Positions 53,967 through 64,000 of a DNA stretch of 64,000 bases are shown piece by piece. This stretch comes from Fragum whitleyi (taxonomy: Eukaryota > Mollusca > Bivalvia > Cardiida > Cardiidae). The position numbers and the translations under genes are program-made. The number at the start of each line of letters is the position of its first letter. The stretch's first letter is position 1. The notes below the pieces were generated by a model that worked only from the letters and a program-made list of their open reading frames with translations, was not told where the DNA came from and did not search any database. The stretch covers positions 49,339,122 to 49,403,121 of the forward strand of contig OX411558.1 in assembly GCA_948146395.1 (NCBI GenBank), read 5' to 3'.

Positions 53967-54209
53967 TCATTGGAAAAATCGTTTAACATAGTCTTCACTA
54001 TCAACAGAACTGAATTCATCATAATCTGGAACGAAGTCTGCATAATTCTTAATATCATCTTGAAAACATTCATCGTGGTCATCTAGAGTGCTTTCTTCAT
54101 ATGTCTCATCTGTAACTGTTTCAGGATGGGGAACAGATACATCTAAGTACTTGTTAGATTGAATTCCAATACTAAGTTTTCGGATTTGTTGTTAAATTAC
54201 ACTGACTGC
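53967..54209 (-). pseudogene. Candidate terminal exon, acidic protein
   Basis: On the minus strand CCTTTTCAG supplies an acceptor at 54210. The reading QCNLTTNPK, one frame slip near 54176, then LSIGIQSNKYLDVSVPHPET and a very acidic run (DDHDECFQDDIKNYADFVPD, YDEFSSVDSEDY) ends at TGA 53967-53969. Asp/Glu-rich spacers of this style occur in transposase-type multicopy proteins, but I cannot identify the family. The frame slip makes a pseudogene likely. No partner exon was found upstream. Confidence 0.35.
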
Positions 54210-57200
54210 CTGAAAAGGTACATTTAATACATTCGCGAAACCTTTCAGTGGAAATTGGATATTCTGAATAAATCATATACAGATCTGCCAAAGTTTACCA
54301 AAGAACTTTTTTTCTATATACTGAAATTTCAAAGCCATTCAATTACTGTTGTCTGATTATTCTCCCTAACGTTTGACAAAGTCATAATGTGCTATTACCT
54401 GTCGATAATTAGTGAATGGTCATAAGTACCGAGATAGATTTCTTGAATATCTGCAACATTGGAGGGTGATGAAGCCTTACAATAACTTTGAGTACTCAAC
54501 CCCGGCTCAGGACAATCGAATTCATCTCATACTTTCTCTTTTACGGCCAAAGTCCATGTGAAAAAGACAAAAATAATCCTGTGACACCTTTCAGTTTGGT
54601 CCCAATGCTCGAAACCTGTAAACAACGGAATGGTACCCGACTTATATTCATTTTCGATGTCGATTCAATAGCAACTTAAATTTATTTTGGAATAAGCTAA
54701 ATCGATACGAGAACGTCGCGGAAGGCGTATTTTTGCCGACGCTGTGTGTAAAAAATTCAGTGCACCATTTGGTCCATCTATTTGTTTTTTTCTGCGCCGT
54801 GTGCAATTTTTAGCGGTATTCGCGCAATGGCGCGGCCAGGGCAAAAGTCAGAATCAGTATCCAGCTTGAGGCACTTGAAAGTATGTTCTGGTAGTATTAG
54901 TGATTAAAAATCGGAAGGATAAAGGGTAGGTGGTCAAGGTACATGGATATCTAACAGCCCTTTAGTCATTATACAGAAGCTGGGCCACCTTGATATTAAT
55001 CCTTTGTATTTTTCAAACATTGAAATAAAAATATTACATGTATGTCCTACAGCTGAGGAACTTAATTATCATTTTTGCAATTGATGAAAATAAAGTTTAC
55101 CAGATTATGAGTATAAAATTAACAGTCATATATCATAGAAATTGTAGATGTTTCATAAAGGACAAGGATGGAAACAAAGCAGGCTTATACCAGCTAATTT
55201 TCCCAGTTCTGTAAGCAATTTTTAAACAAATTTCAATTATGACCTTGACCTTTGACCACCATGACCCTAAATCAATGTTTCGGGCACTAACTTTCGTCAT
55301 GGGCAACAATTGAATAAAGTTTCATAATTCTTGGTCACTTCATCCTTGATTCAAAAGGTCTACCAACATGAACTGTTACAAGGAACACAAGGTATAAAAA
55401 AGGAAAATGGATGCTCCACTTTTAAGAGTAGAAAAGAGTATTTCCTATCTTTGAACACGTACATGAGCAAAGATATATAGTCATTCCAATTCTTTGATCT
55501 ATGAAGATGAATTCTATGATGATACACAAAACTACCTCAGTTGATACTTTCAATAAGTTTGAGTTGTTAAAGATGCCTCAAAATGTATCGTGAAATCTAC
55601 GATAAAATATACGACACCTTCAGACGAGTCGTAAATTTTACGATTTTGTCCCTATGAGCCTAAAATTTTCTCGGATTCCTTTCTAGCTCTTGCGGATGTT
55701 AGAACGATTATTTAGCTATATACATGCCAAATTTCCAAGTACAATATAGTGTGATATTCGAGATATATTGAAAACAACTGATGCACCATCATTTTGATGT
55801 TTGATTTTACTCTGCGATAATCGTACGATTGTCACAGAATGTTTACATAGTGGTATTAAGTTGTTCATTAACCGTAAGAACCGACCCTTTTGTGATCATG
55901 ACTGAAAGCTTTTGCTTACCCTTCCTAGTGACACAGAAAGTGGGGAAATACCAAATTAATGGATTTTTACACTTCTATAAATTACTTACTTTACAAAAAA
56001 ACTACTCTCACATCATGCAATATGGATTCCTGTGTTTCATGCTTCAAGTATGACAAAAATTAAACGGAAAATTCCACAGCCTGTAGTCAAAACCTATACC
56101 ATTCTTGATAAATAGGAGGATTTCTTATTAACAACATCAACAAAAACCACTGCACTCGATATTTTTCACTCTCTTTTCGTTAAAGATGAATTGAGCAAAT
56201 AATTAAGCAAATACAATAGTTAAACGGCGATACTAAGCCAGATGAAACATGTCTTACCGTCATGTAACTGATGTAGTTACGCGGATACTGACAACGAGCA
56301 CTGTAATAGAACCGAAGTCAGAGTTATCTGTAATTTTGTATGTAAGTGATGGAATATAATATCCATCTAAAGTTCGTTTCAATACCACCCTTCTTTAGTT
56401 CTTTCAATACCTTCCATATAGGCACAGAACTATACATATTTGAAGAATAACATAACAAATACATAAAAGAAAAATGCATGAGCTATTTTTTTCTTCATCT
56501 TACCGTTTTAACAATGTTGTATTCTTATACATAAAAATACTTCACCAGAAAAAACCAATCAAACAAACAACAATGATAATAAGATATAATGATAATAAAG
56601 TCATACACCGAAAAATTGGTGCAGATGATCATTAACTAGAACATGTACATTTTTACCATGCGGTCCAATGTTCGATTGCTCAGCATTGGCGAGAAAGTCG
56701 GTATACTTTCATTGGAAGGGAATCGACAGTGTCAGCTAAATTACCTATGCAATTATGAGCACTTGCATTATTATCTTGACAAAGATATTTAGATATCGAT
56801 AAGAAATGTGTTGTTTGACGAAATAAGTTTAAAAACAAACTTGTTAAATATGCATTAGTATACAAGTAAATGGCTTTTCTACGGTCAGTTTGCTGATTTA
56901 CTTTTTTTGGTATTGTAAAAAGCGGACAATTTACCCACTAACGCGGAAGTTTATATCATATGATCAGCACGTGCAGATGTGAAAGATCAACTTTACGATA
57001 ATCATATGAGGTCCTATAGTCTGCGATTTTCAAGGACATTTTTGTGAAAGCCATTTACGTCCATCTTAGATATAATCGTACGATATTTATAAGATAAATC
57101 GTACTATATTTTGCGTGAAAGAGGCCCCAGGTCATATATTTTTCATAGATAAAGTGCACATGACCTTTGACCTCAATTATTCCTAAAAGCCCCAACAGCC

Positions 57201-57237
57201 AAGTTGCAGACTTTCAGAATATACTCGGTAGAGGCTT
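54210..57237. other. No supported gene
   Basis: AT-rich with only short frames. Two stretches rich in (A/T)CGTACGAT and CTACGATAAAAT motifs at 55575-55640 and 57060-57130 look like remnants of a common CGTACGA-rich repeat and may be inverted relative to each other, but the match is weak. Confidence 0.45.
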
Positions 57238-57601
57238 TCAAAAAAACATAGTCCCGGGAATTCCCCCTGGGGGGATGTATACTGGCTCATAGTCTAAACC
57301 CTCGGCATTTACACATACCATTAGCGTTAATTTTAGTTGATTTGGCCCTCGTCTTTCTAGATACCCCGGTGCCTGCAACAACTCTAACTGGATCGTGTTC
57401 CAAGTTTTTGCTAGTTTCATTACAACTCCATAATTGCTCTGGCTTGTTATCGAGACCAAGATTCTTCATTGTGACCTCAAGACTCTTTAAGTTCTGGTTA
57501 GACAGATGAACCTGTAAATGAGACAGTAAGGAGTTTTTAATACTTAATTCTGAAACATATACTGAGTTCCATAAGAAAGTGTGCACTTTCACTTTTTGCA
57601 T
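57238..57601 (-). pseudogene. pogo/Tigger-like transposase fragment
   Basis: The minus strand reads SNQNLKSLEVTMKNLGLDNK, PEQLWSCNETSKNLEHDPVR, VVAGTGVSRKTRAKSTKINA, then after a frame change MVCVNAEGLDYEPVYIPPGG. This follows the DDE_1 domain layout of pogo/jerky transposases, where (I/L)(W/F)N(M/V)DETG is followed by P-x-(K/R)-V-V-A-x-x-G and a VN-A-x-G ... PP-x-(F/Y)I segment. The first catalytic Asp is replaced by Asn (CNET), and both flanks of the domain are gone. A decayed DNA transposon fragment. Confidence 0.55.
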
Positions 57602-59485
57602 TTCTCTTGATTTTTACAAAGTTGGAGGAAAATTATGGAATAAATTTGGCACAACACTTAAGTCAAGACCCTTTTTTAAGTAAAGTTCAAATCAGATTTG
57701 GATAAAGTATCGCATGCTGCATATGCGCAGACAGAACTTAAATTGTTGAGATTTGACCTCCTTACAACTTTTTTTTGTTGAGAACTATGTGTTGATGTTG
57801 TACTGTTTCCTAGCCATCCCAAGCCGTTTCCAAACAGAATTTCCAATTTTTATGCAGACGTTACGTGTACGTCAACCTAAGACATTGGCACGTTGTTATG
57901 CCAGTAACTTGTCGTGGAATGGAGCCATGGCGTTTTATGTCATCTCGATTTACTCATTAAGGGCCTTACACAATGATGACATCGGTTTCTTCTGGAACAT
58001 TAATGCTGAATCAATTTTGATGACCTTTTTAATCTGACAAGGTTCGATTTAGTACAACGACGTTTATTGGTAGTCAAACTACGCTGTAGCATCACGCAGA
58101 ATTGTATTGAAGATGTGATTTTATGCTTTAGAAAGCCGCAAAGATTCAACTGAATGCCTTATCAGACCAATTATTTATCTCACCTGTGATGCACATGCAA
58201 AATTAAATGTCTCAATTTAGCTAAAAACCTTTGCTCATCACGCGGTTTTTGTTTTCGAATATCGTTTGTTCATACTCTTGGGGATAGTCACGCGACATTT
58301 CATAACGATAGATTTTGTAATTTCAGAGATATTGAAAATTCAAAAGTGCACACCTTCTTTTGGAAATAAGTATATATTGAACCGCATAGAAAACGCGTCA
58401 TCGTCAAGAAATCCCCGAGTTTTTCCAGGGAGCGGACATCAATCTTGGTTCTTTCATAGACCTACACATTCGGCTCGAGTACTGGTGTATTATCCAGGAT
58501 GCAGAATAGAGAGAGATTGGTCTTCGCTGTAAGAACTTATCGATGTAAAATAAATAGGTTTTAGTTTAAAAAACATCGTGAAATTGAAACCCATTCCGAT
58601 CAAAATCATTCTTAAACCATTCACTCTGCGCCCCATTCATTCATACCACACACTCACACAAACTATCGAAAAACACCCTCAAATCACTAAGGAGATAAGA
58701 TCAAAAACTTCGTTCAAAAATAGAAATTGCAAGAAAAAAATGCGATTTGAATAAAATAATTAAAATTATGAGCGTCTAATTTGGTTCTTGAAAAAAGTAT
58801 GAAGCCATTTATAGAACTTGTGTGCATATTTTATTAAAGGGGGGTGGGGTTAATAAATATTGCTAATTTTGTTCATCTTGAACAAATTGGCAATATTGGA
58901 TAACCACCCTTTAATTTCACTCAAAACTCGCTCCAAATACTCATTCAATTTCATTCCAAAATCATTTCAAAAACTTTCACCTTAATAATTTCACGACGTT
59001 TTTAACTGTTACTATGTCTATTTCATTGTTATTTAGGCTGTTTTTCTTGAAAAACGGATCATATACATTAATATGTTTGTGTTTAAGTCATAGCATTACG
59101 AAATATGAAAGGTAATGCATCGACCAACGTAAAGTATAGAAGTTGTACCAAGATTATGCGAACCGTCGTTGTATTACAACTAAAGACCTGATCAACATGT
59201 TTTGCTTTTGATAACGCTATGCATATTAATTTGATTAGATTTTTAGTTTCATCGGCTATTGATAACCGAAAGAAATCACTGTAGTAAAATTTGTTTTATT
59301 AAACAATTGCTCAGTCATATTAAGACAGATGGAGCTCCTTAACATGGTTTCCTTGTAATTCGGAGTCAGACCCGCTACCAGTTGCGCAATGACGGCGGCA
59401 GGAGGATTTGTTGAAGGCTATACGAACCGATCATAATTAGCAGATAACCGCTGTCATTTAAAAATTGATTGACCAATCAAATGGT
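57602..59485. other. No supported gene
   Basis: AT-rich. Short frames at 57753 and 58266 have no features that I recognise. The only clear structure is the hairpin at 58832-58916. Confidence 0.45.
58832..58916. repeat. Long hairpin (foldback)
   Basis: AATATTGCTAATTTTGTTCA pairs with TGAACAAATTGGCAATATT across a 3-base loop, and outside it ATTAAAGGG/CCCTTTAAT and GGTGG/CCACC extend the stem. About 85 bp in total. Possibly a small foldback element; no ORF. Confidence 0.6.
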
Positions 59486-60075
59486 TTTTAGCTCCACTGG
59501 CTGAAAGCCACGGGGGCTATTGTCATGGCGTTGTGTCCGTCGTGCGTCCGGTCGTAAACTTTTTCTTTAAAAATCTTCTCCTCAGAAACTAATGGATGAA
59601 TTTCAACCAAACTTCACAGGAATGATCCTTGGCTGACCCTCTTTCAAAGTTGTTCATGAAATTTTGATCCAATGAAAAACATGGATTTAATGGGCGTGGC
59701 TAATTTCCAAATATGGTAAAAAGTGAATTTTCTCAGAATCTTATAGATGGATACCAATGAAATTTTACATGAATGATCCTTGTGTGACCCTTTATCAGTC
59801 TACCAAAAATTATTGTGATCCGATGAAAAATATATATTTTATGGGCGGAGGTCATTTCTCTATATGTTATTTAGTAGAAAAATTCAAAATCATTTTCTCT
59901 TTATGTAAGTGATGGATATCAACCAAATTTCACTAGAATGATCCTTGAGTGACCCTTTATCAGTCCACCAAAAAATGATTGTGATTGGATGAAAATCATT
60001 TTATCAGAATCTAAATAATGGATACCGATGAAATTTTATATGAAGGATCCTTGAGTGACTCTTTATCAGTCTACC
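59486..60075 (-). repeat. Interspersed repeat family J, copy 3
   Basis: TTTTTAGCTCCACTGGCTGA, GGCTATTGTCATGGCGTTGT, a GTCCGTCGTGCGTCC stutter, then about three internal units of ATGATCCTTG(A/T)GTGACCC(T) with TTTATCAGTCTACC. It is the longest copy; LINE D is inserted in it at 60076. Confidence 0.65.
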
Positions 60076-60760
60076 GGCCCCCAGCTGGGCGGGGGGGTAG
60101 AAATAGTCGGCTGCTGCCCATGTAGTCAATGGTATGACCCCTAACAAATGGGCCCGCCTGTTTGCCGTGGGTGGAGACTCGTAATGCCGGAAAAGAGGGT
60201 CCTGGTAGTTGAGGGAAGCCCAGGGATCTCCAGCTTCTCAACACGCTGCTTTGGCCTCGGCTTCGGCTGAAACGGGAGCCTGGATGGGCCCGGTCTAGGC
60301 AATCGGCTGGTCGTTTTAGACTGGGGCATCTACTTTTGTAATATGAAATATTTTGTTATATTAAAGATGTTCTGTCATGATTCTAATGACACATTACATA
60401 ACAAATTGTTGTACCAAATTTCTTTGAAAACACTTTGGTATAAAAGTCATTGTTGTACTAAGTGCAAAGGTTTAAATGCCCGTGTCACTCTTATTTTATA
60501 TTTTAGTAGTATTTTAGTCCTTGTCTATATAGGCTCATGGGCTAATCGGGTTGAATAGATTTTGTGATTTGGCATTATTTGCACGGCTTGATTCTTAGTT
60601 AAAAAATTGTTCGTGCAATCGCTGTCGACTCATTTTGTCATTTCGGCTCGAGTATACTATTCGGGTAGCCCCGGCATGGGGGGCTGGAAACCCGCCCTTT
60701 CATGTCCCCTTGTAGGACTCCGTGGAGGGTGGTGGCCCCGGATAGTGAATACCAACTTAA

Positions 60761-62260
60761 ATGAATATGGAGACCTTCACGAAAAAACGAAAAAATGATG
60801 AACAAGATTTTGAACACGGACCTTCCCATCTCGGACCTGGCTTTCAATCAACGACTCAAGCTTTTTCTAGATTTTTGGTTGTTGATGCATTAGACAAAGA
60901 TACAAATCTTACCAAACTTTCGCCTTTTGTAATTGAAAAGGTGTTGCAGTCAGTGATTGGACAGCCCAAATCTGTTAAAAAACTTAAGTCTGGTGGACTT
61001 CTTATTGAAGTTGAAAAACAAGTCCATGCTGAAAACTTAATGAAGATGACTACCTTTTTCAACACTCCAGTCTCTTGTTCGCCGCATCAAACTCTTAATA
61101 CTTCAAGAGGTGTGATTCGGTGTAGAGACTTGGAGGGGATAAGTGAAACTGAAATAATTGACGAATTGAAAAATCAAAATGTTACCAACGCCAAACGCAT
61201 TTCTGTTTATAGAGATGGTGTTAAAAAACAAACAAACACGATTATTTTGACATTTGGCTCTGCAATTCTACCAAAAACAATCAAAGTTGGATATTTGAGG
61301 GTAAATGTAGATCTTTATATCCCAAATCCCCTCCAATGTTACAAATGCTATAAATATGGGCACCATGAAAACAAATGTAGAGAAAAGGTTGAAGATCTGT
61401 GTAGCCGTTGTGGTGAGGAGTGGTACCTTCACCGCTGCCAGGATTGTACTAATCCCATAAAATGTCTGAATTGCGGCGGCGAGCACACAGCAACTTCAAG
61501 AAAATGCCCTGTCTGGAAAAGAGAGAAAGAAATTGTTACTCTTAAGTACAAAGAAAGTCTCTCTTTCCCAGAAGCAAGGAAGATAGTAGAAAACAGGATC
61601 AATTTAACAAATACATATGCCCAGAAAGCTTCAGCTCAGGTTAATAAAGACGAATGTCAGAATTGCAAGGATTTGTTCAATAAACTCTGTATTTTATTCC
61701 CTGAAAAGAAAGATGAAATTGCAAAATTGTTTCCGAACTCTAAAACCGTTTCGCCATCTACACCATCAAGTAAAGAGAAAAATCCTACAACTCCCTTAAT
61801 TGTTGAAAAGAACAGACCTGCTGCCCAATCAAAAACCGTCACTGCTTCCCCAACCTTATCCAATTCAGGAAATAAAACTTCAGTATCTAGAAAACCAAGC
61901 CCGGAATCTCTGGAGATGGAAAAAGTTATTGATGAAGATAAAGCAGATATGATCATGAGAAAGAAAGCACAGATACAGCTTGAAAAGTTAAATCCTCCTG
62001 TGATAGCTACTTCAAATCGCTATGCCGATTTGAGTACTAACGAGGAGGAAAATGAAGATGATAACAAAATGGATGACGATTCCAAAGATCAAGACCCTTC
62101 GGATTGGAACAACAATCCGGAGCAATGGAGAGACCCTCTCCATGAATCCAAAACACTTAAATCTAACACATCTTTGGATGTCTCACAAATCAAACCAAGT
62201 GAACATCCGGATGTCATTAGGCAAGGTGCGGGAATTATTAAACTATCCGCTAAAAAATGA
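60761..62260 (+). CDS. LINE D ORF1, CCHC zinc-knuckle protein (type 2)
   Basis: 499 residues, intact. METFTKKRKNDEQDFEHG at the start (Met1 or Met3), LSPFVIEKVLQSVIGQPKS, LNTSRGVIRCRDLEG, knuckles CYKCYKYGHHENKC, LCSRCGEEWYLHRCQDC and CLNCGGEHTATSRKC, and the end GAGIIKLSAKK. It is very close to copy B ORF1. An 'NWNNNPEQW' insert near residue 450 is absent from B. The protein would bind element RNA. The stop TGA overlaps the ORF2 start. Confidence 0.92.
   Translation: MNMETFTKKRKNDEQDFEHGPSHLGPGFQSTTQAFSRFLVVDALDKDTNLTKLSPFVIEKVLQSVIGQPKSVKKLKSGGLLIEVEKQVHAENLMKMTTFFNTPVSCSPHQTLNTSRGVIRCRDLEGISETEIIDELKNQNVTNAKRISVYRDGVKKQTNTIILTFGSAILPKTIKVGYLRVNVDLYIPNPLQCYKCYKYGHHENKCREKVEDLCSRCGEEWYLHRCQDCTNPIKCLNCGGEHTATSRKCPVWKREKEIVTLKYKESLSFPEARKIVENRINLTNTYAQKASAQVNKDECQNCKDLFNKLCILFPEKKDEIAKLFPNSKTVSPSTPSSKEKNPTTPLIVEKNRPAAQSKTVTASPTLSNSGNKTSVSRKPSPESLEMEKVIDEDKADMIMRKKAQIQLEKLNPPVIATSNRYADLSTNEEENEDDNKMDDDSKDQDPSDWNNNPEQWRDPLHESKTLKSNTSLDVSQIKPSEHPDVIRQGAGIIKLSAKK
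62257..62260 (+). other. ATGA stop-start overlap, LINE D
   Basis: ATG of ORF2 (62257-62259) and TGA of ORF1 (62258-62260) overlap as ATGA, the same as copy B. Confidence 0.8.
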
Positions 62261-62550
62261 ATAATAACATACTTCCATCAATAATTTGTATTTTTACCCA
62301 TTTAACCTTTATAATGGCGAATAACATTTTACAATGGAATTGTCGCAGCATCAAAGCCAACTTTGAAGAAATGAATCTATTAGTTTCTAATGGAAAACCA
62401 GTGGCAATCTGTTTGCAAGAGACTTTTCTTAAAGATTTTGATAAATTCTCTTTTAAGTACCACTCTTGCTATTTGAAAAAATTTTGAAGGGAATGAGAAA
62501 GCTTCTGGCGGTGTCGGAATTATTGTTAACAACAATGTTCCTCATCGCAT

Positions 62551-62701
62551 ACTATGTGAAATAGCAGTCGGAGGCTAGGAAAGGATGTAATGGTAGTACT
62601 GGCGTGAGAAATACCAGGAATCCATTGTTAGGTGCTCCGGCCGCCGCGATATAACTGAAATAATGTTGAAAGCGGCGTAAAACCCCATTCAATCAATCAA
62701 T
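62551..62701 (+). mobile_element. SINE inserted in LINE D, exact 11-bp TSD
   Basis: The TSD CCTCATCGCAT lies at 62540-62550 and 62702-62712. The SINE is 151 bp and 5' truncated (no tRNA head): GTCGGAGGCTAGGAAAGGAT, GAGAAATACCAGGAATCCAT, GTTGAAAGCGGCGTAAAACC, CCATT and (CAAT)n. Removing the insert and one TSD copy restores the endonuclease reading VPHRIIPLN. Confidence 0.95.
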
Positions 62702-64000
62702 CCTCATCGCATCATTCCTCTAAACACTTCGCTACAAGCTATAGCTGTAAGCGTATCCCTTAATAAAACAATAACCCTTTGTTCAATTTATCTTCCTCCT
62801 AGTTCTCCTATTCATCGTAGGAAACTAGACGATCTTGTCGAGCAGTTACCAAAGCCTGTCATATTAATGGGAGATTTCAATTCCCACCATACGCTTTGGG
62901 GATGCACTAATACAAACGACAAAGGTCGGTTAATTGAAGATTTCATATCAAATCATGATCTTGTTTTATTAAATGATAAATCCCCTACCTATCATCATCC
63001 AGCTACTGGTTCATATTCTTCACTGGATTTAACTGTTTGCACTCCAGACATTTTCCCGGCTTTTAGCTGGAAAGTGGACTCTGATCTTCATGGTAGTGAC
63101 CATTTTCCTATTCATATTTCTGAATTAGGACCAACGGTTCAAGAACGCCCAAGGCGTTGGAAACTCCATAAAGCTAATTGGGAGTTGTTCAAAACTACCT
63201 GCGAACAATCAATAAATCCAAAGGCTTTTGAAGATTGTGAAAACTCTACAGAGCTTTTCACATCCTTATTATATTCGGCTGCCGAGAAAGCTATTCCTAG
63301 AACGTCGCCTGACCCTAAACACCCTAACAAACCATGGTTTAATGAAGATTGCAAAAGGGCTATAGCTGAGCGGAAATCTGCTCTCAGATCATTTGATTTG
63401 AGACCATCAAAAGAGAACCTTTACAAATTTAAAATTGCACGAGCCAAAGCTCGCCGTACCATTAAACAAAGTAAGCGTTCGTCTTGGAGACAGTATGTTT
63501 CTAGATTAAATTCTAGATCATCTGTCAAAAAGACTTGGGACATGATACGTAAAATCAGTGGGAAGAACTCATCTCTAAGTGTTGGTCATCTCAAAACAGA
63601 TGACGATGATACAGTTTCATCAAAACATGACATAGCTAATATCTTGGCAGACACGTTTGCCAAGAAATCTTCCTCTTCAAATTATTCTCCTACGTTCCAG
63701 AAATTTAAAGGTGAGAAAGAAAAGTCGAAACTTAATTTTAGTTCCAAAAACCTGGAACACTATAATAGAGACTTTTCCGTTAAAGAGTTGAAGAAAGCTT
63801 TGAAAAAGTGCCATGACACTGCCGTAGGTTCTGACAGTATTCATTATCAGTTCCTAAAACGTTTACCATCTCTCTCCCTACACTGTTTACTTGGGATTTA
63901 TAACCAGGTTTGGAAAACGGGAAGCATTCCAGCATCATGGCGGGAAGCTATCGTTATTCCAATACCTAAACCTGGTAAAGATTCCACAAACCCTTCAAAT

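Larger units (their letters stand above)
60076..64000 (+). mobile_element. LINE copy D, 5' complete, runs off the window
   Basis: Plus strand. It begins GGCCCCCAGCTGGGCGGGGG inside repeat J copy 3, with a 5' UTR of the B type, ORF1 at 60761-62260 and ORF2 from 62257. ORF2 has one frameshift near 62480 and a SINE at 62551-62701. The 3' end and right TSD lie beyond 64000. Confidence 0.92.
62257..64000 (+). pseudogene. LINE D ORF2, frameshifted and SINE-interrupted, partial
   Basis: The N-terminus MNNNILPSIICIFTHLTFIM then NILQWNCRSIKANFEEMN is open to about 62487. An extra A in the run at 62476-62481 shifts the frame just before NEKASGGVGIIV. After the SINE and its TSD, the reading resumes IIPLNTSLQAIAVSVSLNKT, continues through ILMGDFNSHHTLWGC, SLDLTVCTPD and GSDHFPIHISE, and stays open to the window edge in the RT N-terminal region (IPIPKPGKDSTNPSN). 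The endonuclease residues are present but split, so the copy cannot make ORF2. The RT catalytic box lies outside the window. Confidence 0.9.

Noticed and set aside
55575..57130. A transposon bounded by CGTACGAT-rich inverted ends
   Set aside because: The two ends match only loosely by eye and no TSD or ORF supports a single element.

Overview
The window looks like AT-rich intergenic or intronic DNA from an invertebrate animal, most likely a bivalve mollusc. The organism call is an inference. It rests on the repeat mix: I/Nimb-type LINEs with an RNase H domain, tandem-repeat elements with CTCACCTGAGC ends, and tRNA-derived SINEs with (AATC)n tails. There is no rRNA, no classical tRNA gene, no CRISPR and no prokaryotic operon. 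I see no complete host gene that I can name. Nearly all recognisable coding sequence belongs to mobile elements or broken multicopy genes.

The backbone is one family of two-ORF LINEs. Copy A (2019-7958, minus) and copy B (25290-31505, minus) have both ORFs intact and clean target-site duplications (TSDs). Copy C (33124-39008, minus) has one frameshift in ORF2. Copy D (60076 to the right edge, plus) has a frameshift and a SINE insertion in ORF2. E (10467-11250), F (17578-18221) and G (53107-53786) are fragments. ORF1 is a gag-like CCHC zinc-knuckle protein. ORF2 carries AP-endonuclease, reverse transcriptase, RNase H and a terminal CCHC. A and C share one ORF1 type and a TAATG stop-start overlap; B and D share another ORF1 type and an ATGA overlap, although all four ORF2 proteins are very similar.

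Two LINE insertions cut older coding sequences, and the TSDs allow the pre-insertion reading to be followed. A splits an unrecognised protein-coding sequence (1889-2018 joined to 7970-8409). B splits the second of two tandem C2H2 zinc-finger/TatD-hydrolase pseudogenes (22574-24384; 24385-25289 joined to 31506-32274). Other coding relics are an L1/Tx1-like LINE (50866-52801), a Mutator-like transposase (43680-44754, minus), a pogo/Tigger-like transposase (57238-57601, minus) and several candidate exons (1326-1462, 10163-10351, 47822-48038, 53967-54209). An intact small ORF with a signal-peptide-like start (45819-46274, minus) lies between inverted terminal repeats.

Much of the remainder consists of non-autonomous elements with 145-170 bp internal tandem repeats and shared short inverted ends (Helentron/HINE-like by inference), nested up to three deep at 13985-18506, where a 186-bp MITE sits in one element that sits in another. 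At least seven SINE pieces are present. Tracts near 18507-20020, 32275-33113, 39021-40560, 54210-57237 and 57602-59485 show no gene that I can support.
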